A stretch of 64,000 bases of DNA from Prolixibacter bellariivorans ATCC BAA-1284 (GCF_000621705.1 NZ_JHXO01000005.1:310001-374000); one strand, 5' to 3'; shown: positions 1 to 8,100, numbered from the stretch's first letter. Made by a program: numbers and translations. The notes: generated from the letters alone by a model not told the origin.

Positions 1-277
1 CTTTCAAACCCACAAAAAACATGATGATAACTGCTGCAATGATGTATTTCAACCCGGGCATTACAAAGCCGTTTCCGGCAATGGTCACACTCAACACAAA
101 TCCCAGGAAGATGGCAATTCCTCCGAGGGTAGGGACCACCTGTGTAGCAGCTGAACGCCCGTTCGGTTCGTCGAACAGGTGTTTTTGATGGGCGACACTG
201 ATGATGGTCGGAATGCTCCTGACGGCAATCAGCAGCGAAAGTCCGAAACTCAGTATCACGTAAATGAATTCTGGCAT
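1..277 (-). CDS. Partial undecaprenyl-phosphate sugar-1-phosphate transferase (WecA/MraY family), N-terminus only
   Basis: The first 92 codons of a gene that runs off the left edge. I translated it from the ATG at 277: the protein begins MPEFIYVILSFG, has a first hydrophobic segment, then the segment HLFDEPNGR followed by PTLGGIAIF, which is the conserved N-terminal pattern of the MraY/WecA/TagO family (start of the first cytoplasmic loop and second membrane helix). Family members move a sugar-1-phosphate from a UDP-sugar to undecaprenyl phosphate in the inner membrane. At the 3' end of a capsule locus this is the natural initiating transferase for the Wzx/Wzy pathway encoded to the right, since no other initiating enzyme is visible. 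The catalytic aspartates lie outside the window. The family call is fairly safe; the substrate is not known. Confidence 0.8.
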   Translation of the reverse strand, partial: MPEFIYVILSFGLSLLIAVRSIPTIISVAHQKHLFDEPNGRSAATQVVPTLGGIAIFLGFVLSVTIAGNGFVMPGLKYIIAAVIIMFFVGLK

Positions 278-1104
278 GTCTTCTTTCTAAGTTTGAGGTT
301 AAATGCAGCACAAATGTAGACAATCTGCTCTATACCCCGTATTACTTCAACTTTAATTCATACTTAACTTTAACGTAGTAGTTGGGTTTTCATTGTGTGC
401 ATCTCCATAAATGATGCTCCCGGGTTGGAAAAGGTTGCCTGAAGGGACAGAATTTTATGGATTTTTTCACAGATTGACGTTGTTGAGTTTCGACGTTGAT
501 TATGAGAAGGCGTGTTTGAAATTGAAAATGGATAGTTGAGAATTGAAAATGATTGGTGCTTCGGGGTTGCTTTCGTTGATGGATTAACGCGTATTGCATT
601 CATTTATAGCCATCGATGATCGTTGCTATGGGGAGCGGGGGAGAAGGAGAGAAACGGAGAATGGGAGAAAGAGTAAAGTGGCCAAGGCGAAGAAAATGGA
701 GAACGGGAGATGAGGAGAGTGGGTGAAGAGTCGAAAAGTGCATAGAGAATAGGTTTCCGCAGAGAACGCGGAGGATTATCCACGGATGGGAACGGATGTG
801 GAAGGTCGAAAGGAAGAAATCGGATCTCTTCTTATGTCTTTTTTCTTTCCTAAAACTTATTTATTGGCACTTATAATTGTTTTAATAACTACTCACCCCA
901 ACCCCTCTCTAAAATAAAGAGGGGCTTTGGCCGGTGATAAAAAGGTAGTCGAAAGTCCGGTGTCAAAAGTTCTTGCTTCTGGCATTTGATTTTTTTTCCA
1001 CGTGGAGCGCACAGGGGACTTTACACCGTTGGTCATAGATTCTATTCGCGGATAAGCCAGGAGTATGTTCGGTGATAAACAGGGATGAGATAAGATAGTT
1101 GAAT
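278..1104. other. Intergenic stretch made of repeat words, no gene seen
   Basis: About 830 bases between the partial WecA-like gene and manC. Short open frames exist but look like translated repeats. It contains a GAGAATTGAAAAT-type word (about 530-552), purine-rich GGAGAAxGGGAGA words (about 640-720), a CACGGATGGGAACGG word (about 780-796) and the CCCCAACCCCTCTCT element (854-985) that recurs near 8235 and 8452. I see no convincing coding sequence. Confidence 0.6.
854..985. repeat. Dispersed CCCCAACCCC element, copy 1
   Basis: A stretch holding CTTATTTATT, then ACTCACCCCAACCCCTCTCT, a hairpin (CCCCTCT with AGAGGGG), GGCTTTGGCCGGTG, then AAAAAGGTAGTCGAAAGTC and TTCTTGCTT. The same parts in related order recur at 8235-8290, 8341-8412 and 8436-8475. 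It is a non-coding dispersed repeat; similar CCCC-rich elements are common between genes in Bacteroidetes genomes (from general knowledge). Confidence 0.6.
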
Positions 1105-1146
1105 AAAGAACCGGCTCACCAATGGGGTACATCGATGAGCCGGTCA
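1105..1146 (-). terminator. Probable terminator after manC
   Basis: Inverted repeat ACCGGCTCA (1110-1118) with TGAGCCGGT (1136-1144), 17-base loop. Read on the minus strand the stem is followed by a modest T-rich stretch (TTCTTTATT). It lies about 36 bases past the manC stop and probably ends the transcript of the locus or its 3' part. Confidence 0.6.
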
Positions 1147-1181
1147 ATGATTCTGTTCAATTATGTTTATTTTGTCATTTT

Positions 1182-2258
1182 TTATTGCACACTGGTCTTT
1201 GTAATTACGCTTTCGCGGAAATCCTTGATGCGTTGTTCTTCTTCCTTTTTGCAGACCAGTAGTACGCCGTTGGCTTCTACTACAATGTAACCATCCAGCC
1301 CCTGTAACACCATGGGGCGCTCGTTGGGTACATGGACGATGGTATCGGAACATTCGAAGAGATGAACACCGCTTCCCACTACGGTATTACCATCGCTATT
1401 GCGGTCCCGTTTTTCCCACAGGCTGCCCCAGGTTCCCAGGTCGCTCCAGCCAAAGTCAGCCGGCAATACAAAAATGTTGTCGGCTTTTTCCATGATGCCG
1501 TAGTCGACCGAAATTTTCGGACAGGCAGGGAAGTTCTGGTTGATGAATGCCTGCTCTTTCCCGGTGTAGAAAATATTTTTCCCTTGCTCAAATATTTCAG
1601 CAATCTCCGGGAGGTAGGACCGAATGGCGTTCATGATGCTTTGTACACTCCAGATAAAGATGCCTGAGTTCCAATAATAGCTTCCTTCTGCCAGATACTG
1701 CTGAGCGGTTTCGCGGTTGGGTTTCTCTTTGAACGCTTTTACCGGATGGATGGATAATTCATTTCTTTCTTCGTTGGCCTGAATATATCCATATCCCGTT
1801 TCGGGGCGATGGGGTTTCATACCCAGTGTCAGGAGTGTATCGTTCGCAGCGGTGAAATTCAGTCCGGTCTGGATGACCTGTTCGAACTGTGTCTCATCGG
1901 TGATGAGGTGGTCGGAGGGAGCCACCACGATGTTCGCTTCCGGATTTTGCTGATTGATTTTCCAGGCTGCGTAAGCGATGCATGGCGCGGTATTCCGCAT
2001 GCAGGGCTCCAGTAAGACCTGTCCGGCGGTCAGTCCCGGAATTTGTTCCAGCACCAGTTCCTGGTAGTTGGCTGAGGTAACAATGTAGATGTTTTCAGCG
2101 GGAACGATGTTCCGGAAACGGTGGACGGTTTGCTGTAGCAGGGGTTTTCCGGTTCCCAGGACATCCAGAAACTGTTTGGGTTTTTCGGCCGTACTCATGG
2201 GCCAGAACCGGCTTCCAATGCCTCCGGCCATGATGACGAGATAGTTGTTGGTGTTCAT
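1182..2258 (-). CDS. manC: Mannose-1-phosphate guanylyltransferase
   Basis: 358 residues. It makes GDP-mannose from GTP and mannose-1-phosphate in the cytoplasm. The N-terminus carries the nucleotidyltransferase signature GGIGSRFWPMS followed by EKPKQF at about residues 12-30, and the DHLI motif near residue 118. The length fits the short form of the family, which has the transferase domain only and no C-terminal phosphomannose isomerase domain. GDP-mannose is the substrate of Gmd and Fcl encoded upstream at 5505-6686 and 3889-5043, so the three form a complete GDP-fucose branch. The intergenic stretch upstream (2259-2543) contains a repeat copy. Confidence in function is high. Confidence 0.93.
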   Translation of the reverse strand: MNTNNYLVIMAGGIGSRFWPMSTAEKPKQFLDVLGTGKPLLQQTVHRFRNIVPAENIYIVTSANYQELVLEQIPGLTAGQVLLEPCMRNTAPCIAYAAWKINQQNPEANIVVAPSDHLITDETQFEQVIQTGLNFTAANDTLLTLGMKPHRPETGYGYIQANEERNELSIHPVKAFKEKPNRETAQQYLAEGSYYWNSGIFIWSVQSIMNAIRSYLPEIAEIFEQGKNIFYTGKEQAFINQNFPACPKISVDYGIMEKADNIFVLPADFGWSDLGTWGSLWEKRDRNSDGNTVVGSGVHLFECSDTIVHVPNERPMVLQGLDGYIVVEANGVLLVCKKEEEQRIKDFRESVITKTSVQ

Positions 2259-2327
2259 TTGTTTATTGGATTTTCAAAGATGCGAATTTAATGCTTTTAG
2301 TGTATTTATGCTTGTCGAGATTAAATT

Positions 2328-2378
2328 ACACGAATTAAAGCTAATTACGCGAAACGATGTTTGACGCAGCCAATTGCA
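2328..2378. repeat. GCTAATTACGCGAAACG repeat, copy 1
   Basis: About 50 bases: CGAATTAAAGCTAATTACGC, then GAAACGATGTTTGACGCAGC, then CAATTG. A near-identical copy lies at 6763-6812 (same order, a few substitutions), and the word also appears inside wecB at 26324-26356. Located between manC and the nucleotidyltransferase-kinase gene. Confidence 0.75.
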
Positions 2379-2543
2379 CTTCAAGACTGCATGGAATAAA
2401 GGATTCAAATGGATAGGCAGGCTTAGTTTAACGCGAAAGGCGCAAAAGATTACCGCAAAATACGCTAAAATGAACTATTGATTAGAATTGAACGACAGTA
2501 ACCGCGAAGCCCAACCTGAAACTCTTTAACTTGACTCTTTCAC

Positions 2544-3686
2544 CTACGGCCTTCTGATCTTAATTTGCATGGCATTGGGAACTGGTTTTTCTGAAACCAA
2601 TACCAGGTAGCCACCGCCGCCGGCACCGGATATTTTCCATCCCATTGCTCTGTTTTCGTATTGCTTAATCTGTTCAAGGATGTGTTCATTCACCATGTTT
2701 GGGAACATGCTGATTTGTGCTTCAAATGAACGACGGAATTGCTGTCCGAATGATTCAATATCCTTTTTCTGGATGGCTTTCCATACACCTTCGGCTGCTT
2801 CAGCCAGTTCCCGGGCTCCCCGTTCTGTAATTGTTGTATCGGAAAGGACGTCATAACCACTTTCCCGAGGTGAAAGATTAATGAACCATAAACGTTGCTC
2901 CAGCCATTTTAACGTGTCTTCGTCGGTAAAGGGAGTAATCTTTTCGGGCCAATACTGTTCCCGTGAGTAATCGAGTTTATTGATACCGGGAAAGACAATC
3001 CCAATGGCATCCTGCGATCCACTGACGTATTTCCGGCCGGGAGGATTTTCCACACAGAAAAGGGAATAAGCCAGTTTCTCATGATTGTCTTCGGGAATGT
3101 CAGTATGCCATAATTCGATAGCCTTTTTGTGCGTACTGCTCGACATGCCACTGCGATCGTTGAACTCAAAGTCGGGTTCGATGGAGATGGTAATGACCGG
3201 TCCGGGATGAAATTTCGATACATAGGGTTGGTCTAACCATCCACCGGCCAGATCGAGCCGGTAAGGAATGCGGCACTCCTGGCGTAATGCGGTGGTGGAG
3301 CGGGCCGGTAAATCATCATGCGGGATACGTTTGCTCACCTTTAATTCGATGCCGAGTCGGCCGCACAAGGTTTTCTTATCGGGTGTGTAACCATCTTCGT
3401 TCACAAAGAAAATGTCAGGACGCAATGACTCCAGCTCTTCCACAAAATCGAGTAGGCCCATTCCCTGATTTATCCACGCATCTTTTACATGGCGCAAAGA
3501 TTTGACCATATAGAGGCGTTCCTGCTCGGTATTGATGGTTTTTCGCCCTTTTAACTGTTCTATGTTTCGATCGGAACCCAGACCAACATAGAGGTCACCA
3601 TGAGAGGCTGCTTCCTCGAAAAATGCGACATGCCCCGAATGGAGCATATCAAAACAGCCGGATACAAATACTTTTCGGTTTGGCAT
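2544..3686 (-). CDS. Cytidylyltransferase-like and GHMP kinase-like fusion protein
   Basis: 380 residues with two recognisable halves. Residues about 5-130 are a cytidylyltransferase-fold domain: GCFDMLHSGHVAFFEEA is the HxGH nucleotide-binding motif of the RfaE/TagD type. From about residue 140 it looks like a GHMP sugar kinase: IPYRLDLAGGWLDQP (motif 1), GMSSSTHKKA in the place of the GLGSSxA phosphate loop, and SGAGGGGYLVL (motif 3). The architecture suggests phosphorylation of a sugar and activation to a nucleotide sugar, comparable in logic to the bifunctional fucokinase/GDP-fucose pyrophosphorylase FKP, but the domains and order differ. Its place between fcl and manC suggests a role in the same sugar supply. 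Substrate unknown; the kinase half is only about 240 residues, short for the family. Confidence 0.7.
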   Translation of the reverse strand: MPNRKVFVSGCFDMLHSGHVAFFEEAASHGDLYVGLGSDRNIEQLKGRKTINTEQERLYMVKSLRHVKDAWINQGMGLLDFVEELESLRPDIFFVNEDGYTPDKKTLCGRLGIELKVSKRIPHDDLPARSTTALRQECRIPYRLDLAGGWLDQPYVSKFHPGPVITISIEPDFEFNDRSGMSSSTHKKAIELWHTDIPEDNHEKLAYSLFCVENPPGRKYVSGSQDAIGIVFPGINKLDYSREQYWPEKITPFTDEDTLKWLEQRLWFINLSPRESGYDVLSDTTITERGARELAEAAEGVWKAIQKKDIESFGQQFRRSFEAQISMFPNMVNEHILEQIKQYENRAMGWKISGAGGGGYLVLVSEKPVPNAMQIKIRRP

Positions 3687-3888
3687 CGCTGTAATGATAA
3701 GTTAAAGTGGTTACAGGTTGAGCTTCGCTGTTAATGTTGTTACTATCGTTATTATTATTTCTCTTGTTGAGTTTTAATCAGCGCCTCATCTTCGACCTTT
3801 GGCTCCCTATGGCAATTGGGAGCTACATTCTCATCTTCGTTCTTTATCTTCCCCTGTCTTTAACAACGAACCACTGACAGGGTTTTAA

Positions 3889-5043
3889 CTAACCGAGGTA
3901 CCAGCTGTACATCTGTTCGATACCGTCTTCGATTTCGATCTTGTGCTGCCAGCCGAGCTGATGGAGCTTGTTTGGGTCGGTGAGTTTACGCAGGGTACCA
4001 TCTGGTTTGTCTGCATTGAAGACCAAATTGCCGTTAAACCCGACTTTCTCCTTGATGAGCTCTGCCAGTTCTTTGATGGAGACTTCCTTGCCGGTACCGA
4101 TGTTGATATGGGTATTTCTAATTTCTGTCGAATGTCGAAGGTCTGAAAGTCGAAGGTCCTTATCATACTTTTGACCTTTGACTTTTGACTTTTGACTTTC
4201 AATGATATCGTTGAATTCAACATTTTCCATTAAGAATACACATGCATCCGCCATGTCTTCTGACCAAAGGAACTCGCGCATGGGTTTGCCGGAGCCCCAA
4301 ATCTCGATCGACACAGAATTCACGGATTTAGACGGATTGACACGGATGCCATATTTGGCGAGGATGTTGACGATGGCTTCATCTGTTGCCTGTCCATCAA
4401 CTCCTTCGATGGGATTTTTATCCAAATCGGTACGCAGCGTTTCCCAGTCGCCATCTTCCAAGCATTTACCAAGGTGCGCTTTGCGAAGCAGGGCTGGGAG
4501 CACGTGTGATTTCTCCAGATCGAAGTTATCGTTGGGACCATAGAGATTGGTCGGCATTACCGAGATGTAGTTGGTGCCATATTGCAGGTTGTAGCTCTCA
4601 CACAATTTGATGCCGGCTATCTTGGCAATGGCATAGGGCTCATTGGTGTATTCCAGCGGAGAGGTGAGGAGCGAATCCTCGGGCATGGGCTGCGGCGCTT
4701 CCCGCGGATAGATACAGGTACTGCCCAGGAACATCAGTTTTTTAACATTGTTTTTGTACGCGGCATGGATGACATTGTTCTGAATCATCAGGTTCTCGTA
4801 GATGAACTGTCCGCGGTAGGTGTTGTTGGCTACGATGCCTCCTACTTTGGCTGCCGCCAGAAATACATATTCGGGCTTCTCTTCGGCAAAGAAATTAGCC
4901 ACTGCCTTCTGATTGGTCAGGTCTAGTTCACTGTGTGTGCGTAACACGAAATTGGTGTAGCCTTTCTCTTTTAAGTTTTTCAGAATAGCTGAACCCACCA
5001 GGCCGCGGTGCCCGGCGATGTATATTTTGCTGTTTTGTTCCAT
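3889..5043 (-). CDS. fcl: GDP-L-fucose synthase with two repeat-derived insertions
   Basis: 384 residues, against about 310-360 for usual members. It epimerises and reduces GDP-4-keto-6-deoxymannose to GDP-L-fucose with NADPH. The Rossmann motif GHRGLVGSAI is at residues 11-20, the catalytic YxxxK at YAIAK near residue 136, and GSTCIYP precedes it. The C-terminal NTHINIGTG and EIWGSGKP blocks are conserved. Two unusual segments interrupt it: VNPSKSVNSV (DNA 4311-4348, made of CACGGAT words) before EIWGSGKP, and about 25 residues (ESQKSKVKGQKYD onward, DNA 4124-4203, made of AGTCAAAAGTC words) just before RNTHINIGTG. Both keep the frame. The intergenic DNA at 5047-5100 holds the same word. Probably functional because both lie between conserved blocks. 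Confidence 0.92.
   Translation of the reverse strand: MEQNSKIYIAGHRGLVGSAILKNLKEKGYTNFVLRTHSELDLTNQKAVANFFAEEKPEYVFLAAAKVGGIVANNTYRGQFIYENLMIQNNVIHAAYKNNVKKLMFLGSTCIYPREAPQPMPEDSLLTSPLEYTNEPYAIAKIAGIKLCESYNLQYGTNYISVMPTNLYGPNDNFDLEKSHVLPALLRKAHLGKCLEDGDWETLRTDLDKNPIEGVDGQATDEAIVNILAKYGIRVNPSKSVNSVSIEIWGSGKPMREFLWSEDMADACVFLMENVEFNDIIESQKSKVKGQKYDKDLRLSDLRHSTEIRNTHINIGTGKEVSIKELAELIKEKVGFNGNLVFNADKPDGTLRKLTDPNKLHQLGWQHKIEIEDGIEQMYSWYLG
4124..4203 (-). repeat. AGTCAAAAGTC palindromic repeat inside fcl
   Basis: In coding orientation it begins with three AGTCAAA words and ends with ACCTTCGAC/ACATTCGAC words that are their imperfect reverse complements, so it can fold as a long imperfect hairpin. 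Length is about 78 bases, a multiple of three, adding about 25 residues. The non-coding copy at 5055-5100 shares AGTCAAAAGTCAAAAGTCGA. Confidence 0.75.
4311..4348 (-). repeat. CACGGATTxxxACGGATT repeat inside fcl
   Basis: TTCACGGATTTAGACGGATT followed by GACACGGAT on the plus strand, matching the intergenic CACGGATTAACACGGATT words at 30852-30912 and 31807-31877. It encodes VNPSKSVNSV, a low-complexity stretch where homologues are usually shorter. Confidence 0.6.
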
Positions 5044-5046
5044 GTA

Positions 5047-5100
5047 TTATATACTAAGTCAAAAGTCAAAAGTCGAATGTCAAAGGTCTAAGGTCGAATA
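5047..5100. repeat. AGTCAAAAGTC repeat next to the four-helix gene
   Basis: Contains AAGTCAAAAGTCAAAAGTCG, then AATGTCAAAGGTCTAAGGTC. It fills the gap between fcl and the four-helix-bundle gene at 5101-5466. The other side of that gene (5467-5500) holds a related TTTAGACGTTAGA / GACGTTTAGACATC word. Related copies are at 33458-33515 and 36418-36450, and inside fcl. Confidence 0.75.
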
Positions 5101-5466
5101 TCATTTTTTAATTGAGCTGTTCAGGTACTGAATGAATCTGGATATTCGGGATGAGAGGGTAATATACCTATTGACAATAGTCTCTGCCTCTTCCTTACTC
5201 ATATAATTCAAGTCAACAGAAATGGAAAGCATACTACGAACCTCACCGGCTGAGCCTTTTGCAATTTTCAGGAATCGTTGAAATTCTTTATCTGAATCTC
5301 GCTCAAATCCCTCTGCAATATTATTCATTACCGAAATTGCCGCTCTGCAAATCTGATCCCGAAAACCATAATCCTTTGTATTTTGAAAATGTTGATAAAT
5401 GATTAGAGAACATGCTTTGCTCTCTTTCCATATATCCAAATCTTCAAATCGGTGAACGGTACCCAT
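5101..5466 (-). CDS. Four-helix-bundle protein (S23 / 23S rRNA intervening-sequence family), copy 1
   Basis: 121 residues, the usual size. Contains the family core FEDLDIWKESKACSLIIYQ at the start and RAAISVMNNIAEGFERD in the middle, with four amphipathic helices expected. The family was first seen as the protein encoded by intervening sequences in 23S rRNA of Leptospira and Coxiella, and occurs as orphan genes in many Bacteroidetes; its biochemical role is unknown. Here it sits between fcl and gmd, whose neighbours it has no obvious functional link to. Repeat words lie on both sides. Three more family members are in this window (12066-12440, 27507-27863, 33505-33882). Confidence 0.9.
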   Translation of the reverse strand: MGTVHRFEDLDIWKESKACSLIIYQHFQNTKDYGFRDQICRAAISVMNNIAEGFERDSDKEFQRFLKIAKGSAGEVRSMLSISVDLNYMSKEEAETIVNRYITLSSRISRFIQYLNSSIKK

Positions 5467-5504
5467 GACTTTAGACGTTAGATCTGTGACGTTTAGACAT
5501 CTTT

Positions 5505-6686
5505 TTATTCAAAATAGTTCATAATGCGGTACCCGCCTTCTTTCAGCCAGGCATCTTTTTGCATGAGTTTGATGTCGGATTGCATCATGTCTTTGATGAG
5601 GCCGTCGAGGTCGTATTTCGGTTCCCATCCCAGTACTGTTTTCGATTTGGTCGGATCGCCAATGAGGAGGTCCACTTCCGTGGGACGGAAATAAGCCGGG
5701 TCGACTGCCACTAATGGGGAAGAGGTGAAGGGGTTAGTGGGAGAAGAGGAGATATGCGATTTGATATTTTCGAGATATGATTCTCCTACCTTCTCTATAA
5801 ATATCTTTTCATCCACTGCGGTCAGGTATCCTTTTTCATCGGCTCCTTCGCCTTTGAAGGTTAGCTCCATACCCACTTCTGCTGCAGCCTTCTTGATGAA
5901 ATCCCGAATGGTGGTGGTAATGCCGGTAGCAATCACGTAGTCATCCGGTTGATCCTGTTGCAGGATGAGGTACATAGCACGGATATAATCCTTGGCATGC
6001 CCCCAGTCACGTTTGCTCGACAGGTTCCCCATGAAGACTTTGTCCTGCATCCCCAGGGCAATGCGGCTCAGGGCGCGGGTCACTTTCCGGGTTACAAAGG
6101 TTTCACCACGAATAGGCGACTCATGATTGAAGAGAATCCCATTGCTGGCGTGCATGTTGTATGCTTCACGGTAGTTGACCGTAATCCAGTACGCATATAG
6201 TTTGGCTACCGCATAGGGTGAACGGGGATAGAACGGCGTTTTCTCGGTTTGCGGCACCTCCTGCACCATGCCGTACAGTTCGGAGGTGGATGCCTGGTAA
6301 ATACGTGTTTTATCGGTGAGTTCCAGCAGGCGAACGGCTTCGAGGATACGGAGTGTTCCCAGACCATCGGCATTGCCCACATATTCGGGTGTTTCGAAGC
6401 TAACTGCCACGTGACTCATGGCTGCCAGGTTGTATATTTCGTCGGGTTGCATCTCCTGGATGATACGGGTCAGGTTCATCGAGTCGGTGAGGTCGCCGTA
6501 GTGGAGAATGAAGTTCCGGTGCTCCACATGCGGGTCCTGGTAGAGGTGATCAATGCGGTCGGTATTGAACAGTGATGAACGGCGCTTGATGCCGTGTACG
6601 ATGTATCCTTTTTTCAGCAGGTATTCACTCAGGTAGGCGCCATCCTGTCCGGTGACACCGGTAATCAAAGCTACTTTTTGTGACAT
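5505..6686 (-). CDS. gmd: GDP-mannose 4,6-dehydratase
   Basis: 393 residues. It converts GDP-mannose to GDP-4-keto-6-deoxymannose, the step before Fcl. Motifs: [17 protein letters not shown] (NADP-binding, residues 8-24), STSELYG (about 132-138), [10 protein letters not shown] (catalytic YxxxK, about 157) and [13 protein letters not shown] near the C-terminus. Before that last block there is a Ser/Pro/Thr-rich stretch, [13 protein letters not shown], whose DNA (5710-5757) resembles the purine-rich GGGAGAAGAGG words between genes elsewhere; homologues are variable here, so this insertion call is weaker than the ones in fcl and wecB. Genes gmd, four-helix gene, fcl, kinase fusion and manC run in one direction and are likely co-transcribed. 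Confidence 0.95.
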   Translation of the reverse strand: MSQKVALITGVTGQDGAYLSEYLLKKGYIVHGIKRRSSLFNTDRIDHLYQDPHVEHRNFILHYGDLTDSMNLTRIIQEMQPDEIYNLAAMSHVAVSFETPEYVGNADGLGTLRILEAVRLLELTDKTRIYQASTSELYGMVQEVPQTEKTPFYPRSPYAVAKLYAYWITVNYREAYNMHASNGILFNHESPIRGETFVTRKVTRALSRIALGMQDKVFMGNLSSKRDWGHAKDYIRAMYLILQQDQPDDYVIATGITTTIRDFIKKAAAEVGMELTFKGEGADEKGYLTAVDEKIFIEKVGESYLENIKSHISSSPTNPFTSSPLVAVDPAYFRPTEVDLLIGDPTKSKTVLGWEPKYDLDGLIKDMMQSDIKLMQKDAWLKEGGYRIMNYFE

Positions 6687-7022
6687 GTTTTTAAGGTATT
6701 TTATTGTTGATATTATCGACTGAAAGTCAAAAGTGCAAATATTAATAACGATAACAAAGATTACGCGAATTAGGGCTAATTACGCGAAACGACGTTCGAC
6801 GCAGTCAATTGAGTTTTTCTATAACAAGTTGTTCGGAATAGGGGATAGGGTTTAAAGATTATGGTATAAGGTGTATGGTCTAGGGTAAAGCCTAATGTAG
6901 AAGGTCGTCGCGCTTCCTCCGTTCATTGAGATATTAAGTGCGCGATCCCACCTTGTTGATAAGATGGGATCGCGTGTGCTTGTGAGCATTGGGTAACGGA
7001 TTGGGTTACCTGATTCATTTTT
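6687..7022. other. Intergenic stretch with repeat and a 10-bp stem hairpin
   Basis: No gene seen. It contains a copy of the GCTAATTACGCGAAACG repeat (6763-6812), an AGTCAAAAGTG word (about 6723-6735), and a strong inverted repeat CGCGATCCCA (6941-6950) with TGGGATCGCG (6965-6974), 72 bases or so past the stop of the next minus-strand gene. The hairpin lacks a T tract on either strand, so it may be an RNA end-stabilising stem rather than a classic terminator. Confidence 0.55.
6763..6812. repeat. GCTAATTACGCGAAACG repeat, copy 2
   Basis: Contains CGCGAATTAGGGCTAATTAC, then GCGAAACGACGTTCGACGCA, then GTCAATTG, parallel to the copy at 2328-2378 with scattered substitutions. Confidence 0.75.
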
Positions 7023-7676
7023 TTATGAACGGGCGATAATGCCGAGTTTCTCGAGATACTGTGCTTCGTCATCTTCGAAGATGAGTTTGGCTAACCGGGT
7101 AATCTCGTTGGCTGCTTCGTAGAGTTTATCCATTTTGGTGTTCCGCTCTTTGGTGGCGTATTGGGCATCCCCGCCTTCTTTTTCGCGGTTGGCACGGAGA
7201 ACATCGAGTTCGTCTACGTCTGCCTGCAAAGCCTGAACCGATTCGAGGGTATAACCAAACGGAGCGAGTTTATCGAGCACTTCCTGCATGCCCAGCAGGT
7301 TACCATAAAAGTTTTTGGCTACCTGCAGGAAATCGGTGTATTTGGTGATTTTGTCTTCGTAGAGTCCCAGCGTATTGGCTTCGGCGGAGTTGGCCGGATA
7401 GAAGAATTTCAGTTTTTTCCTGATTTGGGAGAAATCCTTCCGGGTCTTTTTCTGCTGGTTGTTGAACAATTCACTGGCTGTTCGCCATTCGGCATTTTCG
7501 TTTTCATTTTTTTTAACGAGCGCTACCGTGTCGGTGTAAATTGTTTTGTTGGCGGTGTGTTTGGCCTCATCGTATCCGAAGGGGAGGAGGCGGGCACTGA
7601 TGACGTCGTCGCTGGATGCATTGTAAATCTTGATGCGACAGTCTTCCATGAAGTCGTTAATTGATTGGTCTTTCAT
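7023..7676 (-). CDS. Conserved hypothetical helical protein
   Basis: 217 residues, no signal peptide, no membrane segment. The composition (many Lys, Glu, Asn, Ala, Leu) and phasing suggest an all-alpha, partly coiled-coil protein, for example around residues 60-110 and 150-200. It has no enzymatic motif I recognise. It begins MKDQSINDFMEDCRIKIYNA and ends in EDDEAQYLEKLGIIARS. Proteins of similar size and helical make-up are found in many Bacteroidetes, often near repeats, but I cannot assign a family. It interrupts the sugar genes between rmlB and gmd and has no clear link to polysaccharide synthesis. The ATG at 7676 is the only plausible start. Confidence 0.65.
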   Translation of the reverse strand: MKDQSINDFMEDCRIKIYNASSDDVISARLLPFGYDEAKHTANKTIYTDTVALVKKNENENAEWRTASELFNNQQKKTRKDFSQIRKKLKFFYPANSAEANTLGLYEDKITKYTDFLQVAKNFYGNLLGMQEVLDKLAPFGYTLESVQALQADVDELDVLRANREKEGGDAQYATKERNTKMDKLYEAANEITRLAKLIFEDDEAQYLEKLGIIARS

Positions 7677-7952
7677 AGTGGAAAATTTTTATGTTAGAAA
7701 ATTAGGTTGTAGGAAGTTATTAAATTTCAATGGATAAAGAAATCGACCAACTATGTTTATTATTCAATTATCCTGATGAAAGTTCTTTCATTTTTTCTTC
7801 CCTGCGGACGTTGTACTGTACTAGAAATTGCAATTGGAGTAATAATTCTTATTTATAGCTCTATATTGTCTATTTCATGTTTTTGGAAATTTTTTTTCTC
7901 ATTTTCCAATCTCGAGGAGTTTTTCATGGCTTTTTTTGAGACATCCCCGTTT

Positions 7953-8100
7953 GAAAAAGTATGTCCCCAGAACATGTTTTAGGGTGTGCCGTGGAAAAAA
8001 GTATGTCCCCAGAACATATTTTGAAGTGTGCCGCAAGAAAAAGTATGTATCCGGAACATGTTTTAAGGTATGCCGCAGGAAAAAGTATGTACCCGGAGGG
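7953..8100. repeat. Tandem repeat, about 42 bp, four copies
   Basis: Unit begins GAAAAAGTATGTCCCCAGAA and continues CATGTTTTAGGGTGTGCCG. Starts at 7953, 7994, 8037 and 8079 (spacing 41, 43, 42); the last copy is cut at about 8100. Because the mean unit is 14 codons, the minus strand stays open and encodes GYILF/GDILF-AxH-KTCS repeats (7924-8109), but the spacing changes break the idea of a selected protein. Confidence 0.8.

Noticed and set aside
370-603. Minus-strand open frame of 77 codons
   Set aside because: Its translation follows AATTGAAAAT and similar repeat words and shows no protein-like pattern; it lies in a repeat-filled gap.
893-1147. Minus-strand open frame of 84 codons
   Set aside because: It runs through the CCCCAACCCC element and the terminator stem after manC, so it is not coding.
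5101-5466. Four-helix gene as part of a 23S rRNA intervening sequence
   Set aside because: No rRNA sequence flanks it; it sits between protein-coding genes.
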